Positions 1 through 7,715 of a stretch of DNA of 53,954 nucleotides are shown one piece after another. Position 1 is the stretch's first letter, and each line of letters opens with the position of its first letter. The position numbers and the translations under genes are program-made. This DNA is from CAYURP01 sp964447175 (lineage in GTDB: Bacteria; Zixibacteria; MSB-5A5; SM23-73-2): assembly GCA_964447175.1 (NCBI GenBank), contig CAYURP010000018.1, positions 1 through 53,954 of the forward strand, written 5' to 3'. The notes beneath the pieces were generated by a model. That model was not told the DNA's origin, searched no databases, and was given only the letters and a program-made list of their open reading frames with translations.

Positions 1-722
1 TGGCTACAAGTGAAGATTATGCCCAGGACGCTTTAGCCGGCGTTGAGTTTCTTAAAAATCATCCTGGTATAGATCCCAAACGGATCGGTCTAATCGGCCA
101 TAGCGAGGGGAGTATTATAGCTTCCTTAGCTGCAGCACGATCAAAAGATATTGCCTTTATTGTAATGGTGGCAAGTCCGGGCTTGCCTGGCGAGGAGTAT
201 AATTACCAGTTCGAGGAATCGGTCAATCGGGTATTGGGCAGAAACCAGGAATCAATCGATTCTATACTTGCTCTGCAAAAGAGAATTTTTGCAGTATTGA
301 AATCCGAAAAGGACACTGCGCAAGCAAGATCAAAGCTTCGCCAGATTCTGGAAAACCTCGAGCCGCCAATGCCTGAAGATGCGATCCAAGCAAACCTGAA
401 AAGATATCTCTCGCCCTGGTTCCGCTATTCCATCACCTACAATCCCGCACCAACACTCAAAAAAGTAAAATGTCCGGTTTTAGCGTTGTACGGCGAAAAG
501 GATATGCAGGTACCGCCAGAAGGGAATCTTGAGGGAGTGGAAAAGGCGCTCAAAGACGGTGGCAATCCGGACTATCGAGTCGAGGTAATACCAGGACTCA
601 ACCATCTATTTCAGACCTCTGAAACCGGAGCCCCCTCAGAATATGCCCAGATCGAGGAAACTGTCGCTCCCAAAGCGCTGGAGTTAATTGCCACCTGGAT
701 ATTGGAGCACACGAAAAGGTGA
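1..722 (+). CDS. Alpha/beta hydrolase, 3' part (5' end outside window)
   Basis: The reading frame is open from base 3 and continues in frame into the Met at 165, so that Met is internal and the gene enters from outside the window. The upstream part contains the nucleophile elbow Gly-His-Ser-Glu-Gly (about 102-116), preceded by a beta strand (RIGLIG). The rest of the triad is visible: an Asp in LALYGEKD and a His in GLNHLF near the C-terminus. This is a serine hydrolase of the dienelactone hydrolase/acylaminoacyl-peptidase-like group, probably an esterase or peptidase; the substrate cannot be told. The stop is followed directly by a hairpin repeat (721-784). A decayed copy of the last codons lies at 2004-2084. 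Confidence 0.85.
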   Translation, partial: ATSEDYAQDALAGVEFLKNHPGIDPKRIGLIGHSEGSIIASLAAARSKDIAFIVMVASPGLPGEEYNYQFEESVNRVLGRNQESIDSILALQKRIFAVLKSEKDTAQARSKLRQILENLEPPMPEDAIQANLKRYLSPWFRYSITYNPAPTLKKVKCPVLALYGEKDMQVPPEGNLEGVEKALKDGGNPDYRVEVIPGLNHLFQTSETGAPSEYAQIEETVAPKALELIATWILEHTKR

Positions 723-784
723 AGCTAAAAGCTTCACACTCCAAATATAAATATGGTAACACAGGTTGTCCCAACCTGTGTTAT
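721..784 (+). repeat. 64-bp hairpin repeat, copy 1 (REP-like)
   Basis: This block begins one base before the end of the hydrolase stop codon. It has a small palindrome (GAAGCT-AAA-AGCTTC, 721-735) and a perfect 11-bp-arm hairpin at 758-782 (AACACAGGTTG, loop TCC). GTAA stands at the foot of the hairpin. The block recurs at 2085-2148 with one mismatch (A727 versus G2091). It could act as a transcript end, although no T-tract follows, so a REP-like element is the better reading. Confidence 0.75.
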
Positions 785-882
785 TTGCTGAATTTAGACT
801 TAAATTGCCCAAAAATTTATATTTAAATAAAGTAGGAAATTCAGTTCTTTAAATTATTTTACGAACACACTTTAGGGATTAA

Positions 883-1881
883 TCATTCGTGAAACTCACT
901 GACACCAAAAGGAGTTCCAAACCACTTATTACTCGAGGTATCAATAGCTATTGCATAGACATAGTCACCAATCAAACCGCTGTTTGAACTATTGTAGGTG
1001 GTCCAGTTAGTGTCATCAAACTTGATCACGCCTACACCATAAGTTCCAAACCACTTGTTGCCAGCGGCATCGATAGCTATTGTATTGACATAGGTGGTAG
1101 GGAGTCCGCTGTTTGAAGGATCGTAGGTGGTCCAGTTAGTTCCGTCAAAAACACTTATACCCCGACCCTCAGTTACAAACCACTTGTTGTCTGAAACATC
1201 AATAGCTATTGAGAAAACAGAATTATTGGCGAGCCCGCTGTTTGATGTATCGTAGGTAGTCCAGTTAGTGCCGTCAAACTTACTTACTCCACCCGAAGTT
1301 CCAAACCATTTGTTGCCTGACGCATCAATGGCTAATGAATAAATGTAGTTATTAACTAGTCCACTATTTGATGTATTGTAGGCAGTCCAGTTAGTACCAT
1401 CAAACTTGCAGACGCCGCAGCTAGCAGTTCCGAACCACTTGTTGCCAAAGGCATCAATAGCTATTGCGTAGACTTGGTTGTTGGCAAGTCCGCTGTTTGA
1501 TGTATCGTAGGTAGTCCAGTTAGCTCCGTCAAACTTAATTACTCCAACAGGAGTTCCAAACCACTTGTTTCCTGAAGTATCAATTGTTATTACCCAGACA
1601 GTGTTGTGTGGGAGGCCACTGTTTAAGGTATCGTAGTTAGTCCAGTTAGTGCCGTCAAACTTACTTACACCGCCCGAAGTTCCAAACCACTTATTACCTG
1701 AGGCATCAATTACAATTACACGGACAGAGTTACAAGCCAGCCCGCTGTTTGAGGTATTATAGGTGGTCCAGGTTGGTTCTGGCGGATTGCTTTTGGTCGG
1801 GCTTTTCTTGCCACAGGCAGAGAACACGAACACAACCATAACCGATGCCATTAAAATCAAATTCAGCCATTTCTTTGACAT
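883..1881 (-). CDS. Lipoprotein with seven two-component-regulator propeller repeats
   Basis: The 332-residue protein starts with a signal peptide ending in a lipobox-like VFSAC, so it is probably lipid-anchored. It then carries seven near-identical repeats of about 42-43 residues. Each has the pattern W-T-x-Y-[ND]-x-x-N-S-G-L, followed by a hydrophobic strand, I-D-x-x-G-N-K-W-F-G-T and [VI]-x-x-F-D-G-T-N. This matches the Reg_prop beta-propeller repeat, and seven copies would close one seven-bladed propeller. No kinase or other signalling domain follows, so a binding or scaffold role at the cell surface is inferred. A strong Shine-Dalgarno (AGGAGG) precedes the ATG. A vegetative promoter is readable about 70 bp upstream. 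Confidence 0.85.
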   Translation of the reverse strand: MSKKWLNLILMASVMVVFVFSACGKKSPTKSNPPEPTWTTYNTSNSGLACNSVRVIVIDASGNKWFGTSGGVSKFDGTNWTNYDTLNSGLPHNTVWVITIDTSGNKWFGTPVGVIKFDGANWTTYDTSNSGLANNQVYAIAIDAFGNKWFGTASCGVCKFDGTNWTAYNTSNSGLVNNYIYSLAIDASGNKWFGTSGGVSKFDGTNWTTYDTSNSGLANNSVFSIAIDVSDNKWFVTEGRGISVFDGTNWTTYDPSNSGLPTTYVNTIAIDAAGNKWFGTYGVGVIKFDDTNWTTYNSSNSGLIGDYVYAIAIDTSSNKWFGTPFGVSEFHE

Positions 1882-1950
1882 TTTAATCCTCCTAAGTAAA
1901 AATCGATTTAATCTTCTTCATTTTCTCCCTGGTTAGTATATCCTCATGTT

Positions 1951-1979
1951 AGAATATATACCCCTATTATTGAAGTCAA
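1951..1979 (-). promoter_or_regulatory. Sigma70-type promoter of the propeller lipoprotein gene
   Basis: On the minus strand TTGACT (1974-1979) is followed after 17 bp by TATTCT (1951-1956). This gives a leader of about 60 nt before the ATG at 1881, which has a strong ribosome binding site. Confidence 0.5.
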
Positions 1980-2003
1980 GATAATTTGATGTATTTCTAA
2001 TTT

Positions 2004-2084
2004 ATAAGCCCAGATCGAGGAAACAATCCCCCCCCAAAGCATTAGAAATGATTGCTGCCTAGATATTAGAACACACAAGTAAGT
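2004..2084 (+). pseudogene. Decayed copy of the hydrolase C-terminal tail
   Basis: This stretch aligns with the last 27 or so codons of the hydrolase at 643-720 in the same orientation. By hand about 20 of 80 positions differ. There is an extra C in a C-run at 2028-2035, which shifts the frame, and the TGG codon of the parent reads TAG. No other part of the hydrolase is present, so only the 3' tip of a lost second gene copy remains. It lies on the far side of the propeller gene, and its tail joins directly to the second copy of the 64-bp repeat. Confidence 0.7.
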
Positions 2085-2176
2085 GAAGCTGAAAGCTTCA
2101 CACTCCAAATATAAATATGGTAACACAGGTTGTCCCAACCTGTGTTATATACATACCTTGAAACAAGGTATGCTAC
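2085..2176 (+). repeat. 64-bp hairpin repeat copy 2 plus an inverted GTAG hairpin
   Basis: Bases 2085-2148 repeat 721-784 with a single mismatch, including the perfect hairpin 2122-2146 with GTAA at its foot. Directly after it lies a second perfect hairpin, 2152-2172 (CATACCTTG, loop AAA), followed by CTAC at 2173-2176. That is GTAG on the minus strand, at the foot of the stem. The two hairpins therefore face each other in the inverted-pair layout of REPIN elements. They sit just beyond the 3' end of the NtrC-type gene. Confidence 0.7.
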
Positions 2177-2202
2177 CGAAAAGATTAATATATTTTCAAT
2201 AA

Positions 2203-3696
2203 TTATCTAAAATCCCTTAGTCCGTACTTATTTATTTTCCTATAAAGCGTTCTTTCGCCGATGCCTAAGATTCTGGCGGCTTTGCGGCGGTTGCCACCGG
2301 TTTCCCTTAAGGTTCTCTCTATTAACTCTTTTTCCATCTCCTCCATGCTCTGAGGGGGTAAGACTTCTTTTAGACGAGCCTCTTTTTCCCAGGGTTTTTC
2401 TACATCCACAAAATATTCGGGCTTTAATTCGCCCTGTGAAAATAATGCCTTTCTTAAGTGTAATATCTCCTGCCTTAAACTCAAGATTGCCTGATAAATC
2501 AACTCGTGCTCTGCTGTTTGGACACTCTTTCCGGTTACTACTGGCAATTGGCGCTGGGACTGGAGCTTCTCGTCCACATATTTTCTGACAATCTGCGCCT
2601 CGATCACCTGATCCGGTGCTAATACCAGCGTGCTCTCCAGAAAATTCCTCAACTCTCTCACGTTTCCGGGCCAGTGATACCTCAAAAGTATGTCCATTGC
2701 CTCATCGGTTACACCTTTTATCTTTCTGGCTGATTCCGTATTCAACTTCCCAATGAAATCGTGCACCAGTATGGGTATGTCTTTTGTCCTTTCCCTCAGG
2801 GGTGGGACGTCTATCTTGACTACTGCTAACCTATAATAAAGATCATCTCTGAAACTCCCCTGACTGACGCTTTGTTCTATGTCTTTATTAGTGGCAGCGA
2901 TTACCCGGACATCGATTTTGACATCCTGGGTTCCGCCTACCCTCAAGAAACTTCGCTCCTCTAATACCCTGAGTAACTTCACCTGAGTTGACAGAGGTAT
3001 CTCAGCTACCTCATCTAAAAATATTGTCCCTCTATCAGCCCGCTCGAAAAGACCCTGCCTGCGTGCAATTGCACCGGTAAATGCTCCCTTCTCGTGTCCG
3101 AAAAGCTCGGATTCTAAAACCCCTTCTGCCAGAGCACCGGTATTGGCTGCGATAAAGGGATTACCCCCTCTGAGGCTGTTCTGGTGGATGGCATGGGCGA
3201 TAAGCTCTTTTCCGGTTCCACTCTCTCCGGTTATCAAAACAGTTATATTGGTGGGTGCCACCTGCATGATGGTCTCGGCGATCCTTTTTAATTCAGCGGA
3301 TTTGCCTATCAAGCCACAGGATCTAAGAAAATCCCTTTCATTTTTTATCTTTTTGATTTTAGTGTGTAATTCCTCCGAGTCCAGAGGTAAATTTAAAATC
3401 TCATCTGCTCCAGCAGCTGTTAAGCTATTTTCATCGGTTTCTTCATTTTTTGCTACCAATATCTCTGTTGAGGGGGATTTGCTGGCTATTCTTCTAATCA
3501 GGTTTTCGCAGGGGAGGTCTTTCATCCTGGAATCAACAAGCACAAAATCGAAGCTTTTCTCCTTTATCTCTTTTAACCCCTTAGTGCAGTCGGTTGCTAG
3601 TGCAGATTCTAAATTCAGATCGGACAGGATATCGATTATCCGGGGATAAAGGGAATCGTCTGAGCTTATGATCAGAATGGTAGGTTTTTGGTTCAT
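2203..3696 (-). CDS. NtrC-family sigma54-dependent response regulator with degenerate receiver
   Basis: The 497-residue protein has a receiver domain (about 5-120), an AAA+ sigma54-interaction domain (about 130-370) and a Fis-type helix-turn-helix at the C-terminus (GGNRRKAARILGI). Walker A is GESGTGKE (156-163), and the sigma54-contact loop GAFTGA is at 203-208. Walker B is in the segment IFLDEVAEIP. It should activate sigma54 promoters by ATP-driven remodelling. The phospho-acceptor Asp55 and an acidic pair (Asp13-Asp14) are present. The usual Thr/Ser in strand 4 is Val80, and the invariant Lys before Pro is Leu102, so phosphorylation control may be altered or lost. No histidine kinase is adjacent. 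The start follows a weak GGGTAA site. Confidence 0.93.
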   Translation of the reverse strand: MNQKPTILIISSDDSLYPRIIDILSDLNLESALATDCTKGLKEIKEKSFDFVLVDSRMKDLPCENLIRRIASKSPSTEILVAKNEETDENSLTAAGADEILNLPLDSEELHTKIKKIKNERDFLRSCGLIGKSAELKRIAETIMQVAPTNITVLITGESGTGKELIAHAIHQNSLRGGNPFIAANTGALAEGVLESELFGHEKGAFTGAIARRQGLFERADRGTIFLDEVAEIPLSTQVKLLRVLEERSFLRVGGTQDVKIDVRVIAATNKDIEQSVSQGSFRDDLYYRLAVVKIDVPPLRERTKDIPILVHDFIGKLNTESARKIKGVTDEAMDILLRYHWPGNVRELRNFLESTLVLAPDQVIEAQIVRKYVDEKLQSQRQLPVVTGKSVQTAEHELIYQAILSLRQEILHLRKALFSQGELKPEYFVDVEKPWEKEARLKEVLPPQSMEEMEKELIERTLRETGGNRRKAARILGIGERTLYRKINKYGLRDFR

Positions 3697-3794
3697 TTAC
3701 CCTGCCTTCTTTGTGTTGCAATTATAAGAAAAAAATTGATAGGAGGCAATATTTTTCTTCACGTTGGTTGACGACAATTCTACCACTAACAAAC

Positions 3795-4032
3795 GTAGCC
3801 CCACCTTGCCTCAAGGTGGGATATGATTAAATAGGAGTGCAAAAACTTGTTTTTGCAATAGCAACAATAAATTGTTGCATTCCAATTAACTTCAAGGTTG
3901 GTTTTGATTTTACTAACTACTCACGTTGGTTGACGAATTGGATTTCGTCAACCACAGCTGATAATTAATAATAGAGGAGGGAATTCATCCCTCCTTGGAA
4001 GTTTGAGAGCCGACGTAGAGGTCAGCTCCTAC
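3795..4032. repeat. REPIN-like hairpin cluster 1 with clover-leaf palindrome
   Basis: GTAG at 3795-3798 is followed by a hairpin 3800-3820 (CCCACCTTG, loop CCT). The next element, 3834-3883, has outer arms GGAGTGC/GCATTCC enclosing two inner hairpins. A perfect 11-bp-arm hairpin is at 3927-3954 and an 8-bp-arm hairpin at 3975-3995. An inverted element (4007-4028) ends with CTAC at 4029-4032. Part of this (3795-3920) is repeated at 4045-4165. Together with cluster 2 it fills the 551-bp gap between the NtrC-type gene and rnr. No gene was seen here. Confidence 0.75.
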
Positions 4033-4044
4033 ATTTTTTCCCCT

Positions 4045-4217
4045 GTAGACCCACTTTGCCCTTAAGGTGGATTCTGATTAAAGAGGAGTGCAAAAACTTG
4101 TTTTTGCAACAATAAATTGTTGCACTCCAATTAGCCTCAAGGTTGGTTTTGATTTTACCAACTACCAATTACCAACTAACTAAAAACCAATCGGGCGAAG
4201 ATAAACTTCGCCCCTAC
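4045..4217. repeat. REPIN-like hairpin cluster 2, second copy of cluster 1 modules
   Basis: GTAG (4045-4048) precedes an imperfect hairpin 4050-4070. The clover-leaf palindrome 4085-4128 follows, with outer arms GGAGTGCAA/TTGCACTCC that pair perfectly, and then the same trailing sequence as copy 1. The cluster closes with a hairpin GGGCGAAG-ATAAA-CTTCGCCC (4193-4213) and CTAC at 4214-4217, which is GTAG on the other strand. Copy 1 has six extra bases inside the clover leaf and a weakened outer stem. Confidence 0.75.
4157..4191. repeat. Degenerate heptanucleotide array 1
   Basis: Five consecutive 7-bp units run here: ACCAACT, ACCAATT, ACCAACT, AACTAAA, AACCAAT. The period is exactly seven while the unit sequence drifts. 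It lies between the clover-leaf repeat and the last hairpin of cluster 2. Three other arrays with different units but the same period occur at 15232, 30949 and 39312. Confidence 0.6.
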
Positions 4218-4247
4218 GCGGTTTCACCAACAAAAAAGTGGTTTATT

Positions 4248-6353
4248 TCAGTAAAGGAGGATGAAATCGATCTGCTTCAGCCTGGGGTCTACTCTTACTA
4301 CCTGCACTTTGACTCTCTGCCCCAGCCTGAAAATCCTTTTGGTGTGCCTTCCCTTTAACTGATGTTTTTTAGGATTGTGCACATAGTAATCATCATCCAG
4401 AGAACTCAACCGGATCATTCCCTCCACCAGTATGTGATCCAGCTTGACCCAGAATCCGAAATTGGTCACCCCGGAGATGAGTCCCCAAAAGACTTCTCCC
4501 AGCTTATTTCTCATATACTCGATCTCTTTTATTCTGATCGATTCCCGCTCTGCCTCATCTGCATTTCTTTCCCTTTCAGATGTAGTCTTTCCAATACCGG
4601 GGAGTTCTTTTTTCAGTTTCAGAAGCTTTTCCGTGGGAGGTTTTCCATCCAGAAGGAGCTTGAGTATGCGATGGACTATCAGGTCAGGATATCTTCTTAT
4701 GGGTGAGGTGAAGTGGGTGTAATGCTTGAAAGCTAAACCGAAATGTCCTATATTTTCTGGCTGATAACAGGCTTTTTTCAATGATCTTAAAAGAAGCTCG
4801 TTTATCAGCTCCTCCTCAGGCCGCCCCTGAACCTTTTTTAAAAATCTCTGAAGAGCTATGCTGGATATGGTCTTGCCAAGTTTTAAATTATAACCTAATT
4901 CAGTGACGAATTCGGAAAAAGCCTCGATTTTCTCCTGGTCAGGTACGTCATGAACCCGATATAAAAGGGGAACTCCCAGCCGGCCAACATGTTTTGCCAC
5001 AGTTTTGTTAGCCAGAAGCATAAACTCCTCGATCAAGCGGTGACTGTCCAGCCGGACCACCTCATAGATGTCCAGTACCTCCCCGTCCTTTCCCAAAACG
5101 ACCTTGGCTTCGGGCAGATCGAAATCCAGGCTTCCCTGAGTTGTCCTTTTCTCCAGGAGTTTTTTGCTCAGATCCAGCATCAGTTTTAAATCTTTTTTCA
5201 GACTCTGCAATTCTTGGGTTGCTTTTCCGGTATCGAAGAGTTTCTGTACCTCATCGTAGTTTAACTTGGCTCTGCTTTTTATTATGCTTTCCCTGAACTC
5301 ATAGGATAGTAATTCTCCCTCAGGGGTTAATTTCATCATACAGCTAAAGCAAAGTCTTTCCTCTTCAGGTTTAAGGCTGCAGATGTCATTGGAAAGCTTC
5401 TCCGGCAGCATGGGAATAACCTGATCAGCTAAATAGACGCTGGTGCCCCGTGCTTTTGCCTCCAAATCAGTGGGCGAATCCTCCTTCACGTAAAAGGAGA
5501 CGTCCGCAATGTGAACTCCCAGAATGAAGTTGCCATCCTTTGTTTTCTCGATGGATACGGCATCGTCGTGATCTTTGGCATCTGCCGGATCGATGGTGAA
5601 ACATTTTCTTCTTCGGAGATCCAGTCTTCTTTTTTTCTCCCCTGGTTTGATCTGGGAGGGTATGGATTTCAGCTCCTTTTTAACCAGATCAGGAAAATCC
5701 GCAGAGAGATTATAATGTCTTATCAAAGCTAAGGTTTGAGTCTGGGGGTCGTCCGGGTAACCCAATACCTCCACGATCTCCCCCTCGGGATTAAGATGAG
5801 AGTCTTGCCAGTATTTTAAATTTACCACCACTTTTTGTCCGGACTTAGCACCGTGTTTATGAGGGCCGGGTATGTAAATATCCCTGAAGATGCGGGGATC
5901 ATCCGGCATAACATAACTTAAGTATTTGCTTTTTTTGAAGACTCCCACCAGGCTCAGGCGTGCTCTTTGAAGGACTTTAATCACAGTCCCCTCTGGATTT
6001 TCGCCCCTTCTGAAGTTATACCGCCTGACCACCACCCTGTCCCTGTGCATGGCTGTGCCCATATTCTCAGATCTGATGTAGATCTCCTCCCCATCCTCGG
6101 CGCGCACAAAACCGAATCCCTTTCTGTTGGTGGAAAGCTCTCCCACTACGAGGTTCAATTTATCCGTGATTCCCAGTCTGTTTCTTCTAAGTTTGACAAT
6201 AGAGCCATCTGCCAGCATCTCCTTGATTATCCTTCTGAAGGGACGGTATTGGGTCTCAGCTATCTCCATCCCCTTGAAAAGCTCCCGCACCTTCAAAGGG
6301 CGATAGCTTTTTTTGGACATAAAGGAGAGAATCTTTTCTTTGTCTATGCTCAT
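4248..6353 (-). CDS. rnr: Ribonuclease R (3'-5' exoribonuclease)
   Basis: This 701-residue protein has the RNase II/R family layout: an N-terminal winged-helix segment (about 1-65), cold-shock OB folds (about 66-230), the RNB catalytic domain (about 240-580) and a C-terminal S1 domain. The RNB signature with clustered acidic residues, DPADAKDHDDAVS, is clear; those Asp residues bind the two metal ions. The enzyme degrades structured RNA processively and takes part in rRNA and tmRNA-tagged mRNA turnover. The length is normal for the family, without the long basic tail of enterobacterial RNase R. No Shine-Dalgarno precedes the ATG, and the predicted promoter lies so close that the transcript would be nearly leaderless. 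Confidence 0.95.
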   Translation of the reverse strand: MSIDKEKILSFMSKKSYRPLKVRELFKGMEIAETQYRPFRRIIKEMLADGSIVKLRRNRLGITDKLNLVVGELSTNRKGFGFVRAEDGEEIYIRSENMGTAMHRDRVVVRRYNFRRGENPEGTVIKVLQRARLSLVGVFKKSKYLSYVMPDDPRIFRDIYIPGPHKHGAKSGQKVVVNLKYWQDSHLNPEGEIVEVLGYPDDPQTQTLALIRHYNLSADFPDLVKKELKSIPSQIKPGEKKRRLDLRRRKCFTIDPADAKDHDDAVSIEKTKDGNFILGVHIADVSFYVKEDSPTDLEAKARGTSVYLADQVIPMLPEKLSNDICSLKPEEERLCFSCMMKLTPEGELLSYEFRESIIKSRAKLNYDEVQKLFDTGKATQELQSLKKDLKLMLDLSKKLLEKRTTQGSLDFDLPEAKVVLGKDGEVLDIYEVVRLDSHRLIEEFMLLANKTVAKHVGRLGVPLLYRVHDVPDQEKIEAFSEFVTELGYNLKLGKTISSIALQRFLKKVQGRPEEELINELLLRSLKKACYQPENIGHFGLAFKHYTHFTSPIRRYPDLIVHRILKLLLDGKPPTEKLLKLKKELPGIGKTTSERERNADEAERESIRIKEIEYMRNKLGEVFWGLISGVTNFGFWVKLDHILVEGMIRLSSLDDDYYVHNPKKHQLKGRHTKRIFRLGQRVKVQVVRVDPRLKQIDFILLY

Positions 6354-6364
6354 AACTTTTGTTT

Positions 6365-6394
6365 ATAATACCACCCGGTAATTACTTTTGTCAA
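6365..6394 (-). promoter_or_regulatory. Promoter of rnr
   Basis: On the minus strand TTGACA (6389-6394) is followed after 18 bp by TATTAT (6365-6370). The expected start of transcription is near 6358, only about five bases before the ATG at 6353. Confidence 0.55.
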
Positions 6395-6400
6395 ACAAAA

Positions 6401-6421
6401 AAGCCCCTAATATAGGGGCTT
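6401..6421 (-). terminator. Intrinsic terminator after the ECF/LTxxQ operon
   Basis: An 8-bp-arm GC-rich hairpin (AAGCCCCT/AGGGGCTT with a short AATAT-type loop) is followed on the minus strand by TTTTTT. It lies about 40 bp beyond the stop codon of the 6462-7169 gene. It also separates that operon from the rnr promoter. Confidence 0.8.
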
Positions 6422-6461
6422 TATTTAAAGCAGAAGGAGGAATTAATTATTTTTCATTTAA

Positions 6462-7169
6462 TTATGGTGCAATTTCCGGTTCCTCTGGCAAAGGGGGTAA
6501 CTCCTCCTCTAAAAGAGGCAGAAGCTCCATCTCCTCAAAAAGAGGAACAGGTTCAGCTAAATCTTCCAGGAGAGGAAACTCATCCATCATTTGGGCTAAC
6601 TCGGCTGGTTCAAAGTAAAACTCCTCGGCCTCCATTGGGGGTGGTGGTTCGGTCTCAGGTAGTAGCATACCCGTACCTCCCTGGTAAGGATCTCTTTGCA
6701 TAAGATGTCGACCTTGGCGAAAGGGTCTTTGTTGCTGGTCTCTGTGCTGCATTAACCTTTTTCTGATCGGCCTATCGAACTTTCGCTTTTTGAGCTGGTC
6801 CAGTTGTTCCTTAGTCAGAATCTCCCTTATTGCTATTCTCTGGTCCACCCGGTTTTTAGCCAGCTGGGTCTTTAAACCTCCCAGATACTCGATCTTCTTA
6901 TAGATCTCCGCTTTGTTAAGTTCTTCCTCTCTCATTAGGGATCTCAGCTCCAATTGGGCTATTTTCATGTCCGCTCTCAGTTTGATTTTATCCTTTTCGA
7001 AATTGAGACGGGTTTCCATCATCTTATTTTTTTGCTCCGGGGTTAATTCCAACCCGGCTTTCACTCTCTGCTTTTGCGGCTCTGGCTCCTGGGCAGATGT
7101 GAGGGAGACCAAAAGGAAAAAACTCAACATCAATATAATTGCTAAAGAAAATATGCTCTTTGTTTTCAT
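6462..7169 (-). CDS. Periplasmic LTxxQ (Spy/CpxP-like) protein with Pro/Glu-rich tail
   Basis: The start is taken at the ATG 7167-7169, which follows a near-perfect AAAGGAGGTGAAC site; the longer frame begins eight codons earlier without one. The 235-residue product has a signal peptide (to about LTSAQ), then a helical region with the motif LTPEQKNKM and a second LTKEQLDQL. Both are typical of the Spy/CpxP/ZraP superfamily of small periplasmic chaperones and metal sensors. The last 70 or so residues are rich in Pro and Glu and look disordered or metal-binding. It is the last gene of the operon with an ECF sigma factor, and a clear terminator follows. Membership of the superfamily rests on motifs and helices only. 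Confidence 0.8.
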   Translation of the reverse strand: MKTKSIFSLAIILMLSFFLLVSLTSAQEPEPQKQRVKAGLELTPEQKNKMMETRLNFEKDKIKLRADMKIAQLELRSLMREEELNKAEIYKKIEYLGGLKTQLAKNRVDQRIAIREILTKEQLDQLKKRKFDRPIRKRLMQHRDQQQRPFRQGRHLMQRDPYQGGTGMLLPETEPPPPMEAEEFYFEPAELAQMMDEFPLLEDLAEPVPLFEEMELLPLLEEELPPLPEEPEIAP

Positions 7170-7195
7170 TCCGTTCACCTCCTTTAGGTTCAATT

Positions 7196-7699
7196 TTAAC
7201 CTTCCTCAAAATGTCTTCCGGGTCCCATTCTGAATTTTCTTATGGTATCCCTTAGTTCCTTTTCAAACTTATGCTCAAACCATATTAGCTTTGCCTCCTG
7301 GATTGTGGTCAGGATTTCCCGGGAGCTGGTCAAGAAATTATTTCTTTCGTTTTCCTGTGCCTCTCTGTTTTTCTTCAGCTTTAGGAGAATATCTTCAATC
7401 TTTTTCTCGCTGGGCTCTGTGGAATTCAGCTCCTCCTCTAAATCTCCTAACAGTTGTTTTCCGGCAGTTTCCAATTCCCTTTGCTTCTGCTGAAATCTGT
7501 GCAGCAAGGGCAAAAACTTATCCGACTGCTCCGGGGTCAAATCCAAAACCTCAATCATCTTCCATAATCTCAGGGTCTCGATTCTTTCCCTCATCCCTTC
7601 CTTTCTTACCGAATCCATAGGGGGCTGCGCTAAAAGAGATTCAACTGAGAAGATCAAGATTCCTGCGATTAAAATAACCAAACCTATTCTTTTCCACAT
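7196..7699 (-). CDS. Periplasmic LTxxQ (Spy/CpxP-like) protein
   Basis: The 167-residue protein has a signal peptide or anchor (about 1-25) and a long helical region with LTPEQSDKF near residue 54, the hallmark of LTxxQ proteins. Much of it is Lys/Glu-rich and should form an antiparallel helical hairpin. A good ribosome binding site (AGGAGG) precedes the ATG. It lies 16 bp downstream of the anti-sigma gene and just upstream of a second LTxxQ protein. Family members include the chaperone Spy and the metal-sensing CnrX and ZraP. In this operon it may be the periplasmic sensor or the output of the sigma factor. Confidence 0.8.
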   Translation of the reverse strand: MWKRIGLVILIAGILIFSVESLLAQPPMDSVRKEGMRERIETLRLWKMIEVLDLTPEQSDKFLPLLHRFQQKQRELETAGKQLLGDLEEELNSTEPSEKKIEDILLKLKKNREAQENERNNFLTSSREILTTIQEAKLIWFEHKFEKELRDTIRKFRMGPGRHFEEG

Positions 7700-7715
7700 A
7701 ATTAAAACCTCCTGA

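Noticed and set aside
883..1881. Regular repeats that could suggest a CRISPR-like or satellite array
   Set aside because: The period is about 126-129 bp, it stays in frame and encodes propeller blades; there are no spacers.
1944..2138. 64-codon minus-strand frame between the propeller gene and the NtrC-type gene
   Set aside because: It lies over the promoter, the hydrolase-tail relic and the hairpin repeats, has no ribosome site, and its sequence is explained as antisense to those.
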